Positions 8,491 to 16,139 of a DNA stretch of 64,000 nt are shown in pieces; the first letter of the stretch is position 1, and the number at the start of each line of letters is the position of its first letter. Source of the DNA: Persicimonas caeni. Its GTDB lineage: Bacteria > Myxococcota_A > Bradymonadia > Bradymonadales > Bradymonadaceae. The notes beneath the pieces were generated by a model. That model was not told where the DNA came from, searched no databases, and saw nothing but the letters and a program-made list of their open reading frames with translations. The stretch is taken from positions 1,515,001 through 1,579,000 of the forward strand of contig NZ_CP041186.1 in assembly GCF_006517175.1 (NCBI RefSeq). The letters run 5' to 3'. The position numbers were made by a program, and so were the translations under genes.

Positions 8491-9477
8491 TCAGTAATAC
8501 ACGGTGCGCGTATGGTGGCGCGGCTTCGTCTCGAAACGCGGGTCTTGGCCGAGGTGCCACAGGTAATTGTCGAGTTCGAAGGCCGTTACCGCTCGTCCTA
8601 GCGCGGTCAGCCGTTCCACGAGGAGTTCGACCACGTGGACGCCACACGCGCGAATCTCGACCTCCTCGGGGGAATTGGCTTCGAGCCTGTCGCCGCGGTC
8701 GATACGCTCGGCGAGCGTCTCGTCGTAGCGCAAGAGACCGTCGAGGCGCAGCACGTGCGGGACGAGGTTGTCGGCAAAGAGCGTCAGACCATCCAAGTCT
8801 GAAAACGCGCCCGGCCCCTCGCCGTCGAAGGCGAGCCATAGATCTGCGGCAAGGATCTGCGCACGCTTGTAAAAGGGCACCGTTGTGTCGTGGTAATCGG
8901 CGACGTCGCGGAAGAGCGGCATCTTACTGACGATGTCGACCAACGCCGAGGCGCGACCTCCGGCCGCCTCGACCACCGAGGCAAAGCGCCCGCCGAAGTC
9001 AGCCAAGACAAACCGTCCCAGATCTTCGAGCGCCTGGCTGAACAATCCCATCAACTCGGCAACCGCCTCGTTCGAGAGATTCTGGCCAAAGATCTCGGCG
9101 CAATCCTCGGGCGTCAACGCGATCAGGTCGCCTGCCGACACAGGTGCATTGGCCTCGAAAAAATCCCCGAGCGCGTGGGCCACCATAAAATAGCCCACGA
9201 GCCCGTTACGCGGTTCGAGCTCGGGGAAATACCCCGATCCAAAGTTGATGGAGTCGAGCGCGAGCACATAGGCCACAGTTTGCTCACCGTGGCCCAGATA
9301 ATGGTGCTCGGGCTCGATCACGGGGGAGTGCAGCTTGTCTACCGGCAGGCTGCGTGCGTATGCGTCGAGTTTGTCGCGTTCGATGTGCACACGCTCTGCG
9401 GCACCAGCCACACGCGCGCAGGCGGCGCGGATCTCCTCGAAGACCGCGCCGCCTGCCTCTCTGCGTTCGTCAGTCAT
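8491..9477 (-). CDS. Queuosine salvage N-glycosylase/hydrolase family (DUF2419)
   Basis: 328 aa, cytoplasmic. Family landmarks in order: YVLALDSINFGSGYFPE (family form is LDxLNFCFW-like), PLFRDVADYHDTTVPFYKRAQILA, LTLFADNLVPHVLRLDGLL, RCGDR-like ERIDRGDRLEANSPEEVEIRA, and C-terminal LDNYLWHLGQDPRF. These match the Qng1/C9orf64 family, which releases queuine from queuosine 5'-phosphate so the base can be put back into tRNA at position 34. The segment after INF differs from the usual aromatic form, so substrate preference could be altered. Starts seven bases after the stop of the TerB-like gene, so the two are co-transcribed; the terminator at 8384-8417 ends the unit. Confidence 0.82.
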   Translation of the reverse strand: MTDERREAGGAVFEEIRAACARVAGAAERVHIERDKLDAYARSLPVDKLHSPVIEPEHHYLGHGEQTVAYVLALDSINFGSGYFPELEPRNGLVGYFMVAHALGDFFEANAPVSAGDLIALTPEDCAEIFGQNLSNEAVAELMGLFSQALEDLGRFVLADFGGRFASVVEAAGGRASALVDIVSKMPLFRDVADYHDTTVPFYKRAQILAADLWLAFDGEGPGAFSDLDGLTLFADNLVPHVLRLDGLLRYDETLAERIDRGDRLEANSPEEVEIRACGVHVVELLVERLTALGRAVTAFELDNYLWHLGQDPRFETKPRHHTRTVYY

Positions 9478-9484
9478 TGCCAGG

Positions 9485-10072
9485 TCACACGATTCGCGAG
9501 GTGAAGGGGTTGGGATAGGAGCGCTTCTCGCGCACGTCGTTCCAGTGCTTGCCCTTCAGGATCGGCTTCTTACGCTTCTGACCCGACGCCGAGGCCTGCG
9601 ACTCTTCGTAGCTCTCCCAGACGGCGCGCACCACGTCGTCGACGGTGTCGTACTCGAAACCGAAGTGGTGGCCCGTGGCGTAGAGCAGCGCATGCTCGTT
9701 CTCGTCGGTACCGTCTTCGGTCAGCACGATCGCCAGCAGGCGAAGCACCGCCAGTTTATTCTCTTCATCGACGAATTTCTCGGTCACGCTCTCGATAAAG
9801 CCTTCGAAGCGCTCCGGATCTTCGAGCAGCGCCTCGAGTTCGTCGTGGGTCTGCGCCAGCAGGTGCTCCAAGCTCTCGCCGCTGAGGGCCGGCTGCACGA
9901 AAGGCAGCTTCTGCCACGTCTCGGCCAGCGCCTGCAGTTCGCCGGAGGTCAGCTTGCCGTCCAAGAACACACCGGCCAACAGCAACTTGAGGGTGGCGCG
10001 GGCCTGCGGCTGGGATAGTGACGCAACTCGGTGCCAGTTCGGATGCACATCGCGGTACTTTTCCAGTTCCAT
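9485..10072 (-). CDS. TerB-like all-helical protein
   Basis: 195 aa, ATG at 10072 with GGAG seven bases upstream. Predicted helical throughout; LKLLLAGVFLDGKLTSGELQALAETWQKL resembles the TerB fold with its short acidic loop between helices, and LAVLRLLAIVLTEDGTDENEH repeats the pattern. The last 40 residues are basic and Pro/Ser-rich. Ter-family proteins sit in membrane stress and processing complexes, but nothing here shows tellurite resistance. First gene of a two-gene operon with the queuosine-salvage gene; divergent from mnmD, with 181 bases between that must hold both promoters. Function unassigned. Confidence 0.65.
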   Translation of the reverse strand: MELEKYRDVHPNWHRVASLSQPQARATLKLLLAGVFLDGKLTSGELQALAETWQKLPFVQPALSGESLEHLLAQTHDELEALLEDPERFEGFIESVTEKFVDEENKLAVLRLLAIVLTEDGTDENEHALLYATGHHFGFEYDTVDDVVRAVWESYEESQASASGQKRKKPILKGKHWNDVREKRSYPNPFTSRIV

Positions 10073-10253
10073 TTCGTTACTCCATAGCTCGAGTCAACAA
10101 CCAAGGGTGATTTGGGTCGTCGTTAAAATAAACAGATCTTGGAGATGTCTAGTCAGTCACACTGTTGCGAATCGAGATGCGGTTGCTTTATGGAGTCAGA
10201 CCAACAAGATTAGCCGGGGGAGAGAAAGACTTATCAAGCATCACACACGACCC

Positions 10254-11000
10254 ATGAGTGACCACATCGACATCGTCGAAACCGCCGACGGCTCCAAGAC
10301 GCTGTACGACCGGCAAAAACAGGTCCACTACCGCAACATGGCTGGCGCGCAGACCGAGTCGCGTTACGTGTTTTTGGAGGGCTCCGGCCTCGTCCAGCGC
10401 CCTGCCCCGTGGCGGGTGCTCGAGCTGGGATTTGGCGCGGCGGTCAATTTCACCCAGACGGTCGCAGCCTTCGAAGCCCAACGCGCCGCCGGCGGCCGCC
10501 TCGAGTATCACGCCGTCGAGTACGCGCCGGTCTCCCCCGAGTTGCTCGACTTCCATGCAGGCGAAGCCGGTGACATGGCGCGCGCGGCGCTCGGCGAAGC
10601 TCGAGACACAGGCGAAGTCGCCACCGTCACCAGCACGGACGGCCTTCTGGAATTGCACGTGTACCCGGTAAAATGGGTCGACTTCGAGTCGCCCGGCCTC
10701 GACGCCCACGCCGTTTTCTACGACCCGTTCGGCCCGCGCAGCGAGCCGGACTCTTGGACGGTCGAGTGCTTCGAGAACGCGCGCCGCCACCTCGCGGCTG
10801 ACGGAGTGTTGGCGACGTATAGCGCGGCGACTCACGTCAAGCGCAAGCTCTTCGAGGCCGGCTTTTGCGTCGCCTCGGCGCCCGGCCCCGGACGCAAGCG
10901 CGAGGTAACCTTCGCCTCGCCGACGCGCGAAACGCTCGAAGGTCGAGACGGCTTCGAGATGCTCTCACGAGACAAGTACCTGGAGCAGGATCATGACTGA
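10254..11000 (+). CDS. mnmD: MnmD-like tRNA mnm5s2U34 methyltransferase (stand-alone)
   Basis: 248 aa. SAM-binding Rossmann motif LELGFGAAVNFTQT (about residues 60-73), then HAVEYAPVSPELLDFHAG, AVFYDPFGPRSEPDSW (the DPF catalytic-site motif of the family) and GVLATYSAATHVKRKLFEAGF. These match the N-terminal methyltransferase half of E. coli MnmC, which finishes mnm5s2U at tRNA position 34. Start at ATG 10254; no other in-frame start nearby, and the ribosome binding site is poor. Its 3' end overlaps the FAD partner gene by eight bases, so the two halves of MnmC are separate, translationally coupled proteins here. Confidence 0.88.
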   Translation: MSDHIDIVETADGSKTLYDRQKQVHYRNMAGAQTESRYVFLEGSGLVQRPAPWRVLELGFGAAVNFTQTVAAFEAQRAAGGRLEYHAVEYAPVSPELLDFHAGEAGDMARAALGEARDTGEVATVTSTDGLLELHVYPVKWVDFESPGLDAHAVFYDPFGPRSEPDSWTVECFENARRHLAADGVLATYSAATHVKRKLFEAGFCVASAPGPGRKREVTFASPTRETLEGRDGFEMLSRDKYLEQDHD

Positions 11001-12117
11001 GATTGCGATTATCGGCTCGGGCCTGGCCGGCCTGAGCCTCACCCAGAGCCTGCTCGATCGCGGCGTCGACGCCGAATCGATCACCGTCATCGACGCCGAC
11101 GACGACGAGCGCGCCTCCGACGTGCCGGGCATCTTGATGCACCCGTTTCCCGGCCGCTCGATGAAGCCCAAGCCAGGCCACATGGCCATAGCCCAGAAAA
11201 GCGTGGCATACCTGCGCAGGCTCGCCGACGAGATGGCCGACGGGGCGATTCTCGAACTTCCGATGGCGCGCCCGTTGATCGGTGAGATGGGCGAGCGGCT
11301 CCAGGCGAGTTGGGAAGAGGCGCGCGCGGAGTATCCCGAGTGGTTCGAGAGCCGACTGGTCGCCGGCGACGAACTCGCCGAGGTCGATCCGAACCTGGCT
11401 GCGTTCGACGAAGCGATCGTCTACCGCCCGGCGTTCTCGGTCGACACCAACGCGCTTCGGCGCCACCTGCGCGCCAAATTCACCCAGGCGGGCGTGCACC
11501 TGGTCGACCGGACGCCGGTGGAGCGTCTCGAACGCGCGGGCGATCGATGGAGACTCGTCACCGACGCCGAGCCAATCGAAGCCGACAAGGTCATCTTGGC
11601 GCTCGGCTTCGGCATCGCCGAGTGGTTCCCCGGCCTTCCCATTCACGGCCGTGGCGGCGAGGTCATGATCGTACGGCCTCCCGACGACGGCGAGCTTCGC
11701 TGCATCATCAACGCATCGGGCCACGTGGCGCCCAAGGGTGACGGCACCTGGTCAGCCGGCTCGACCTACTGGTCGCCCGAGGAGTTCGATGGGCGCACCG
11801 ACGAACTCGCAAAGACGCAACTCCTCGAGCGCTGCACGCGCCTCGTACCGGCGCTCGAAGGCGGCGAGCCGGTCTCCTACGGTCGCGGCATTCGCGCGAT
11901 GTATCGCGGCGACAACCGCCCCCTGGTGGGTGATGTGCCCGGCCTCCCCGACGCGTTCGTCTTCGGCGCATTCGGCTCCAAAGGCCTGTTGCGCATCCCC
12001 GCGCTGGCCGACCAACTCGCCGCCCATCTGTGCGACGCCGGCGAGATTGGCGAGCGCGCGAGCACTGCACGCGTCAAAACCGACAAGTGGACACCTGCAG
12101 CCGGCAAGCTCGGCTAG
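10993..12117 (+). CDS. mnmC: MnmC-like FAD oxidase (cmnm5U to nm5U), stand-alone
   Basis: 374 aa. N-terminal dinucleotide-binding motif IAIIGSGLAGLSLTQSLL (G-x-G-x-x-G), conserved GILMHPFPG, then DAO-type core and C-terminal YGRGIRAMYRGDNRPLVGDV and AFGSKGLLRIPALADQLA. This is the FAD-dependent demodification half of MnmC, removing the carboxymethyl group so that MnmD can methylate. Overlaps mnmD (ATGACTGA) and ends at the bidirectional terminator 12145-12180. Length fits the isolated MnmC(o) domain. High confidence in family; exact partner chemistry is inferred from the pair. Confidence 0.88.
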   Translation: MTEIAIIGSGLAGLSLTQSLLDRGVDAESITVIDADDDERASDVPGILMHPFPGRSMKPKPGHMAIAQKSVAYLRRLADEMADGAILELPMARPLIGEMGERLQASWEEARAEYPEWFESRLVAGDELAEVDPNLAAFDEAIVYRPAFSVDTNALRRHLRAKFTQAGVHLVDRTPVERLERAGDRWRLVTDAEPIEADKVILALGFGIAEWFPGLPIHGRGGEVMIVRPPDDGELRCIINASGHVAPKGDGTWSAGSTYWSPEEFDGRTDELAKTQLLERCTRLVPALEGGEPVSYGRGIRAMYRGDNRPLVGDVPGLPDAFVFGAFGSKGLLRIPALADQLAAHLCDAGEIGERASTARVKTDKWTPAAGKLG

Positions 12118-12144
12118 TTTCTGGTTCGACTCCCCCTCAAACGC

Positions 12145-12180
12145 AAAAAAGCCCGCCGGCTCACACCGGCGGGCTTTTTT
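12145..12180. terminator. Bidirectional intrinsic terminator
   Basis: A6, then GCCCGCCGG (12151-12159), six-base loop, CCGGCGGGC (12166-12174), then T6. It works for the mnm operon on the plus strand and for the last of the four lipoprotein genes on the minus strand. Confidence 0.95.
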
Positions 12181-12247
12181 GTCGGTTCTTTGGGCTCGGC
12201 TGCGAGCGCGAACGCTCGCAGCCGAATCCGTCACCTTGTCGTCAGGT

Positions 12248-15200
12248 TTACTGACAGACCAGGGTCAAGCCCCACTCGTTCAACGTACCCTCGTCGTCTC
12301 CTTCGGAGCTGCTCGGGTAGGAGAACCAGTCGTACTCGTCGAAGATCGTCAGCGTCCAGGTGCCGTCGCCGGTCAGGCCGCTGAAGGTGGCCAGGTCGCC
12401 GACGGGCGTCTTCTCCGCCGGGTACCATCCCGTGACGAAGTCGTCGCTGTCGAGGCCGGTGTACTCCTCGAGGAGCACCGAGGTGGTGCCGTCGGGTGCC
12501 GTCAAGGTGATGGTGAGGTCACCGAGCTGGCTGTGGGTGATGTCGACGAACGCCTCTACGGAGCTGACCGTGGCGCAGTTGGTCACGCTGACGGTGTCCG
12601 AGACGCTGGTGGTCTCGTCGTTGGGGATGGCCAAGGCCGGCGTGCTGCCGAAGTCGGGCGGGGGCAGCGGCGTCTGAAGCTCGATCGTCAGGTCGAACGA
12701 CGACGGGGTGTCATCGCCTTCGACGGCGACCAGATACTCGCCTGCCGAGGTGTACGGACGGAAGAGCGTGATACCGCCGGTGGCGGTCTCGTTGACCAGC
12801 GAGGTGTACGCCTTGTCGAAGATGCGAAGGTCGATGTCCTCGCTGTTGCCCGAGGTGCCCGTGATCGACAGGTTGCCGTCTTCGCTGAAGCTAGCCAGGT
12901 AGTACAGACGCTGGTTTTCGAGCAGAGCCGGACCGGTGACGGTCTGGCTGTTGCCCTGGGCGAAGGGGCCCAGCGCTTGCGGCGTGTAGAGGTTGATCGA
13001 GATCACCTCGTTGCTCACGCCGTCTTTGCCTTCGATCTCGAGTTCGAAGCTGCCACCCGCGTCGGTGTAGTAGTAGATGTACTCGGGGTTCGAGTACGAC
13101 AGCGGGTAGAAGGACGACTCGTTGTCGAGCGAGGTGCCGTTGGCGTCGAACAGCTCGAAGTCGTGGTCATCGGAGCTATCGTTTTCATGATAGATCTCGA
13201 TGATCTGACCCGCCGGCACCTGGAATTGCAGCGTCAGCGGCTGATTGTCTCCAAAGGTGGCCATGGAGTGCGTGGTGGTCTGGTCGGCCGGAAGCACGCC
13301 CAGGTCGACCACGCGCGGCGAGCCGTTGAGCGTGACGTCGTAGCCGGTGACCGCTTCGTCGGCTTCGATGCGCACCATGAAAGTTTCGGCCGTGGTGATG
13401 CCGCCACCAACGCTAACTGCGCCGCCCGAGCCGGTCTCACCGACAATCTGGCTGCTGCTGCTGTCGTAGATGTAGAAGTCGACGTCCTCGCCGGCGGCGG
13501 GGACGACCTGGCCGCTGAACACCGTCGGTCCGGTGGTCGTGAACGTGTGGAAGCCACTCTGGCCGTCGGCGATCGCGCCGCCGGTGATGCTCAGGCTGGC
13601 GGTCTCGTCGAGCGTGCCCATATCACTCGGCGTGATGCTGTGCAGCGTCACGGCCAAGTTGGTCATATCCGTGGTCGCGGCCACTTCGAGGGTGAAGGTG
13701 GTCTCAGTTTTGACCCAGTACCACTCGAAGTCGTAGTTGTCGTAACCGCTGTCGTTGGTCACGTCGACGAAGGTGTCGCTCATGACCTCGGTGCCCGTCG
13801 AGTCGATCAGATCGAAGTCGATCTCTTCGTCGGCGTCATTGGTCTGACTGATGGCGAACACCTCGCCGGCGGCGACCGTGAAGGTGTAGATGGCCTTCTG
13901 GTCTTCAGCCAGGGAGCTGACCGCGCTGGTGGGGGTCTGGGTGTTCGTGGGCAGCAGGCCGAGAGCTTCGTAGTTACGGCTGTTGGCGGTGATGACCTGG
14001 TCGGTCGCGTCGCCGTTGTCCGTCACGATGCGCGCCAGGAAGCTACTGCTGCTACCGGCGGTGCGAGCGTAGACGAACTCACCGCTGGTCGACGAGGCCG
14101 CGTAGAAGTACGTGTCGCTGTCGACCACCTCACCGGTGATGTCGAACAATTCGATCTCGACGGCGTCAGACTCGGCGTTGTCGTGGAGCACCTCGAGGAG
14201 TTCGTCGGCGTTGAGCGACATGCTGTAGTAGCGTACGTCGTCCTCGAGCATGTTGACGGGGGTCGACGAGACGCTGCCGCCGGTGGGAACCTGCCCCAGA
14301 TCGGTCGGCGAGCTGATGTTGACGCCCAAGGTGGCGTCGACCGAGCTGCCCGAGTTGTTGGTCAGCGTGAGCACGTAATCGCCGCCGGTGTTGAAGGCGA
14401 TGTGCTCGAAGAGCTCGCCGTCGTCGAGGGTGGTCGTGGCCACCTCGGTGCCGTTGGGATCGGTGATCGACAGGTCGAGCGATTCAGCAGCCGCGTTGGT
14501 CTGGTTGATCTCGAGCAGGTCGAACAGGCCGGCCGACACGGTCATCGTGCCGGTACCGCCGGCAGGAACCGTGACCGTCTGCTGGGCGCCAGTGACCTCG
14601 GCGCTGATGTCGAAGTCCACTCGCGGACCGTCGACCATCGTCCAATCGACCAGCGCCAGCATCGAGCCACTCTCGGGCACACCGACGGTGACCGACTGAC
14701 CGGCCGAAATCGGCTGAGACTCGTGCAGCGTCGTCGCGTCGCCCCACACTTGCAGGACGCCCTGGGCGTCTTCGCCGATGCCGTCGACCGTAAAGGTGAC
14801 CACATCGGTGGGCGCGATATTGGCCATGTTGAACAGGTTGTCGTGCAGGTCGGTCAGCTCACCGGTGAGCTGGACGCTGCCGCCGGAGATGTCCTGGTCG
14901 CTCGCGGTGCCGCCACTGACGGCTTTGAGCGTGCCCACATAACCCCAGTCGTCCGATCCACTCGGGCCGACTTCCTCGCTCGTCAGGTTGAGCGCCGGGA
15001 GCACGGTCACCGTGTAGGTGCCGTCTGCCGGGATGACCAGGTCACGCGCGGTCGCCGCGCCGCTGGTCACCGGACTCCAACGCATGTACTCGCCGTTGGG
15101 GCCTTCGACCACAAAGGCGGGCGCGGGCAGTCCGGTCGATTGGACCATCAGCTCGAACCAGTCGCCTGCGGTGGCGTCGAATTCGAAGACGTCGACGTCT

Positions 15201-16006
15201 TGGTCGACCTCGCCGTCGCCGTCCAGGTCGGTCGGCGCGCCGATGGTACCGGCGAAGACGAACGGGTCGCCGTCGACGGCGTTGACCGTCAGCGTACCGG
15301 CGGTGCCGCCGTCGAAAGCCGGGTCGTTGGGCTCGGTCTCGGTCAGATCCGCGTTGGCAGCGAGCTCCTCGGCGGGGCTCATGCACACGTTGTTGACCAA
15401 GACATCGCCTTCCCCACACGAATCGGGCAGGCAAAGACCGCTGTCGGCGTCGAACTTGGTGCCGGTGTCACAAACTTGGGCGGTCGGCACGCACGCGCCG
15501 GTGTCGCCGTCGAGGGCGGTGCCGTCACCACAGGCCGCGTCGGCCAGGGCGCAGTCGCCAGTGTTCGGGTCGAGCTCGGTGCCCGAGCCGCAGGCGGCCG
15601 CTTCGATGACGCACACGCCGTTTTCGAGCACCGTCTTGTCGGCACACGCCTCGGCGGCCGGCACGCAAATGCCCTCCGCGTTGGCCTCGGTGCCCTCACC
15701 GCAGACGATGTCGGTGTTGGGTACACACGTGCCCGAGCCCTGGTCGAAGGAGGTCCCTTCGGCACAGGAAGCTTCGGCCGGCACACAGTAGCCATTTTCG
15801 AGGACGGTGCCCTCGTCGCAGCCGGTCTCGTTGACCACGCACTGCTTGTTTTCGAGGAGCGTGTTCTCGCCGCAACCTTTCGCGACCAGGACGCACTGCC
15901 CGTCTTTTTCGGCCGTACCCGGCCCGCACTCGTTGCCGCAGCCATATAGTGGCGCGACCGAGGCGGCCAGAAGACCGGTCAGAATGAAGAGTCTTAACTT
16001 CGACAT
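12248..16006 (-). CDS. Cys-stalk/PPC/P-domain lipoprotein, paralogue 1
   Basis: 1252 aa, the longest of four tandem paralogues. Signal peptide MSKLRLFILTGLLAASVAPLYGC with a lipobox-like LYGC. Residues about 24-235 hold ten Cys-pair repeats of the form C-x-x-G-T-x(5-8)-C. Then ETEPNDPAF introduces a PPC-like beta domain with an inserted Ca-loop-like DLDGDGEVDQDVD. Several more PPC-like units (each with a G-x-Y/V-x-L-x-V strand and an aromatic-acidic LFDxxG-type core) fill about 380-1110. The C-terminal 130 residues are a proprotein-convertase-type P-domain (AIPNDETTSVSDTVSV, GDLTITLTAPDGTTSVLLEE, GDGTWTLTIFDEYDW) ending EWGLTLVCQ. GGAGG lies nine bases before the ATG. No catalytic domain seen; probably a surface or periplasmic adhesive or binding protein. 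Confidence 0.88.
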   Translation of the reverse strand: MSKLRLFILTGLLAASVAPLYGCGNECGPGTAEKDGQCVLVAKGCGENTLLENKQCVVNETGCDEGTVLENGYCVPAEASCAEGTSFDQGSGTCVPNTDIVCGEGTEANAEGICVPAAEACADKTVLENGVCVIEAAACGSGTELDPNTGDCALADAACGDGTALDGDTGACVPTAQVCDTGTKFDADSGLCLPDSCGEGDVLVNNVCMSPAEELAANADLTETEPNDPAFDGGTAGTLTVNAVDGDPFVFAGTIGAPTDLDGDGEVDQDVDVFEFDATAGDWFELMVQSTGLPAPAFVVEGPNGEYMRWSPVTSGAATARDLVIPADGTYTVTVLPALNLTSEEVGPSGSDDWGYVGTLKAVSGGTASDQDISGGSVQLTGELTDLHDNLFNMANIAPTDVVTFTVDGIGEDAQGVLQVWGDATTLHESQPISAGQSVTVGVPESGSMLALVDWTMVDGPRVDFDISAEVTGAQQTVTVPAGGTGTMTVSAGLFDLLEINQTNAAAESLDLSITDPNGTEVATTTLDDGELFEHIAFNTGGDYVLTLTNNSGSSVDATLGVNISSPTDLGQVPTGGSVSSTPVNMLEDDVRYYSMSLNADELLEVLHDNAESDAVEIELFDITGEVVDSDTYFYAASSTSGEFVYARTAGSSSSFLARIVTDNGDATDQVITANSRNYEALGLLPTNTQTPTSAVSSLAEDQKAIYTFTVAAGEVFAISQTNDADEEIDFDLIDSTGTEVMSDTFVDVTNDSGYDNYDFEWYWVKTETTFTLEVAATTDMTNLAVTLHSITPSDMGTLDETASLSITGGAIADGQSGFHTFTTTGPTVFSGQVVPAAGEDVDFYIYDSSSSQIVGETGSGGAVSVGGGITTAETFMVRIEADEAVTGYDVTLNGSPRVVDLGVLPADQTTTHSMATFGDNQPLTLQFQVPAGQIIEIYHENDSSDDHDFELFDANGTSLDNESSFYPLSYSNPEYIYYYTDAGGSFELEIEGKDGVSNEVISINLYTPQALGPFAQGNSQTVTGPALLENQRLYYLASFSEDGNLSITGTSGNSEDIDLRIFDKAYTSLVNETATGGITLFRPYTSAGEYLVAVEGDDTPSSFDLTIELQTPLPPPDFGSTPALAIPNDETTSVSDTVSVTNCATVSSVEAFVDITHSQLGDLTITLTAPDGTTSVLLEEYTGLDSDDFVTGWYPAEKTPVGDLATFSGLTGDGTWTLTIFDEYDWFSYPSSSEGDDEGTLNEWGLTLVCQ

Positions 16007-16067
16007 AATCTATATCCTCCGCAATTGCCTATCGGCGCCTGGCCGATGGCAGAACTTCGCAATTTCA

Positions 16068-16121
16068 GGCGGGAGATGACTCCCGCCACAGGCTGCCTCA
16101 GCCCGGAGCGTTGTCGCTCCG
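16068..16121. other. Two hairpins between paralogues 1 and 2
   Basis: GGCGGGAG-atga-CTCCCGCC (16068-16087) and CGGAGCG-ttgt-CGCTCCG (16104-16121) lie in the 133 bases between the two lipoprotein genes. Neither has a U-tract. They could stabilise transcript ends or attenuate read-through. Confidence 0.55.
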
Positions 16122-16139
16122 AGCCGAGAACTCACGCCA

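Noticed and set aside
11738-15949. 1403-aa open frame on the plus strand
   Set aside because: It is the antisense shadow of MnmC and lipoprotein paralogue 1. Its composition (Val/Arg/Asp/Gly/His-rich, no motifs) is the mirror of a high-GC gene, and the opposite strand has a full signal peptide, ribosome binding site and known domains.
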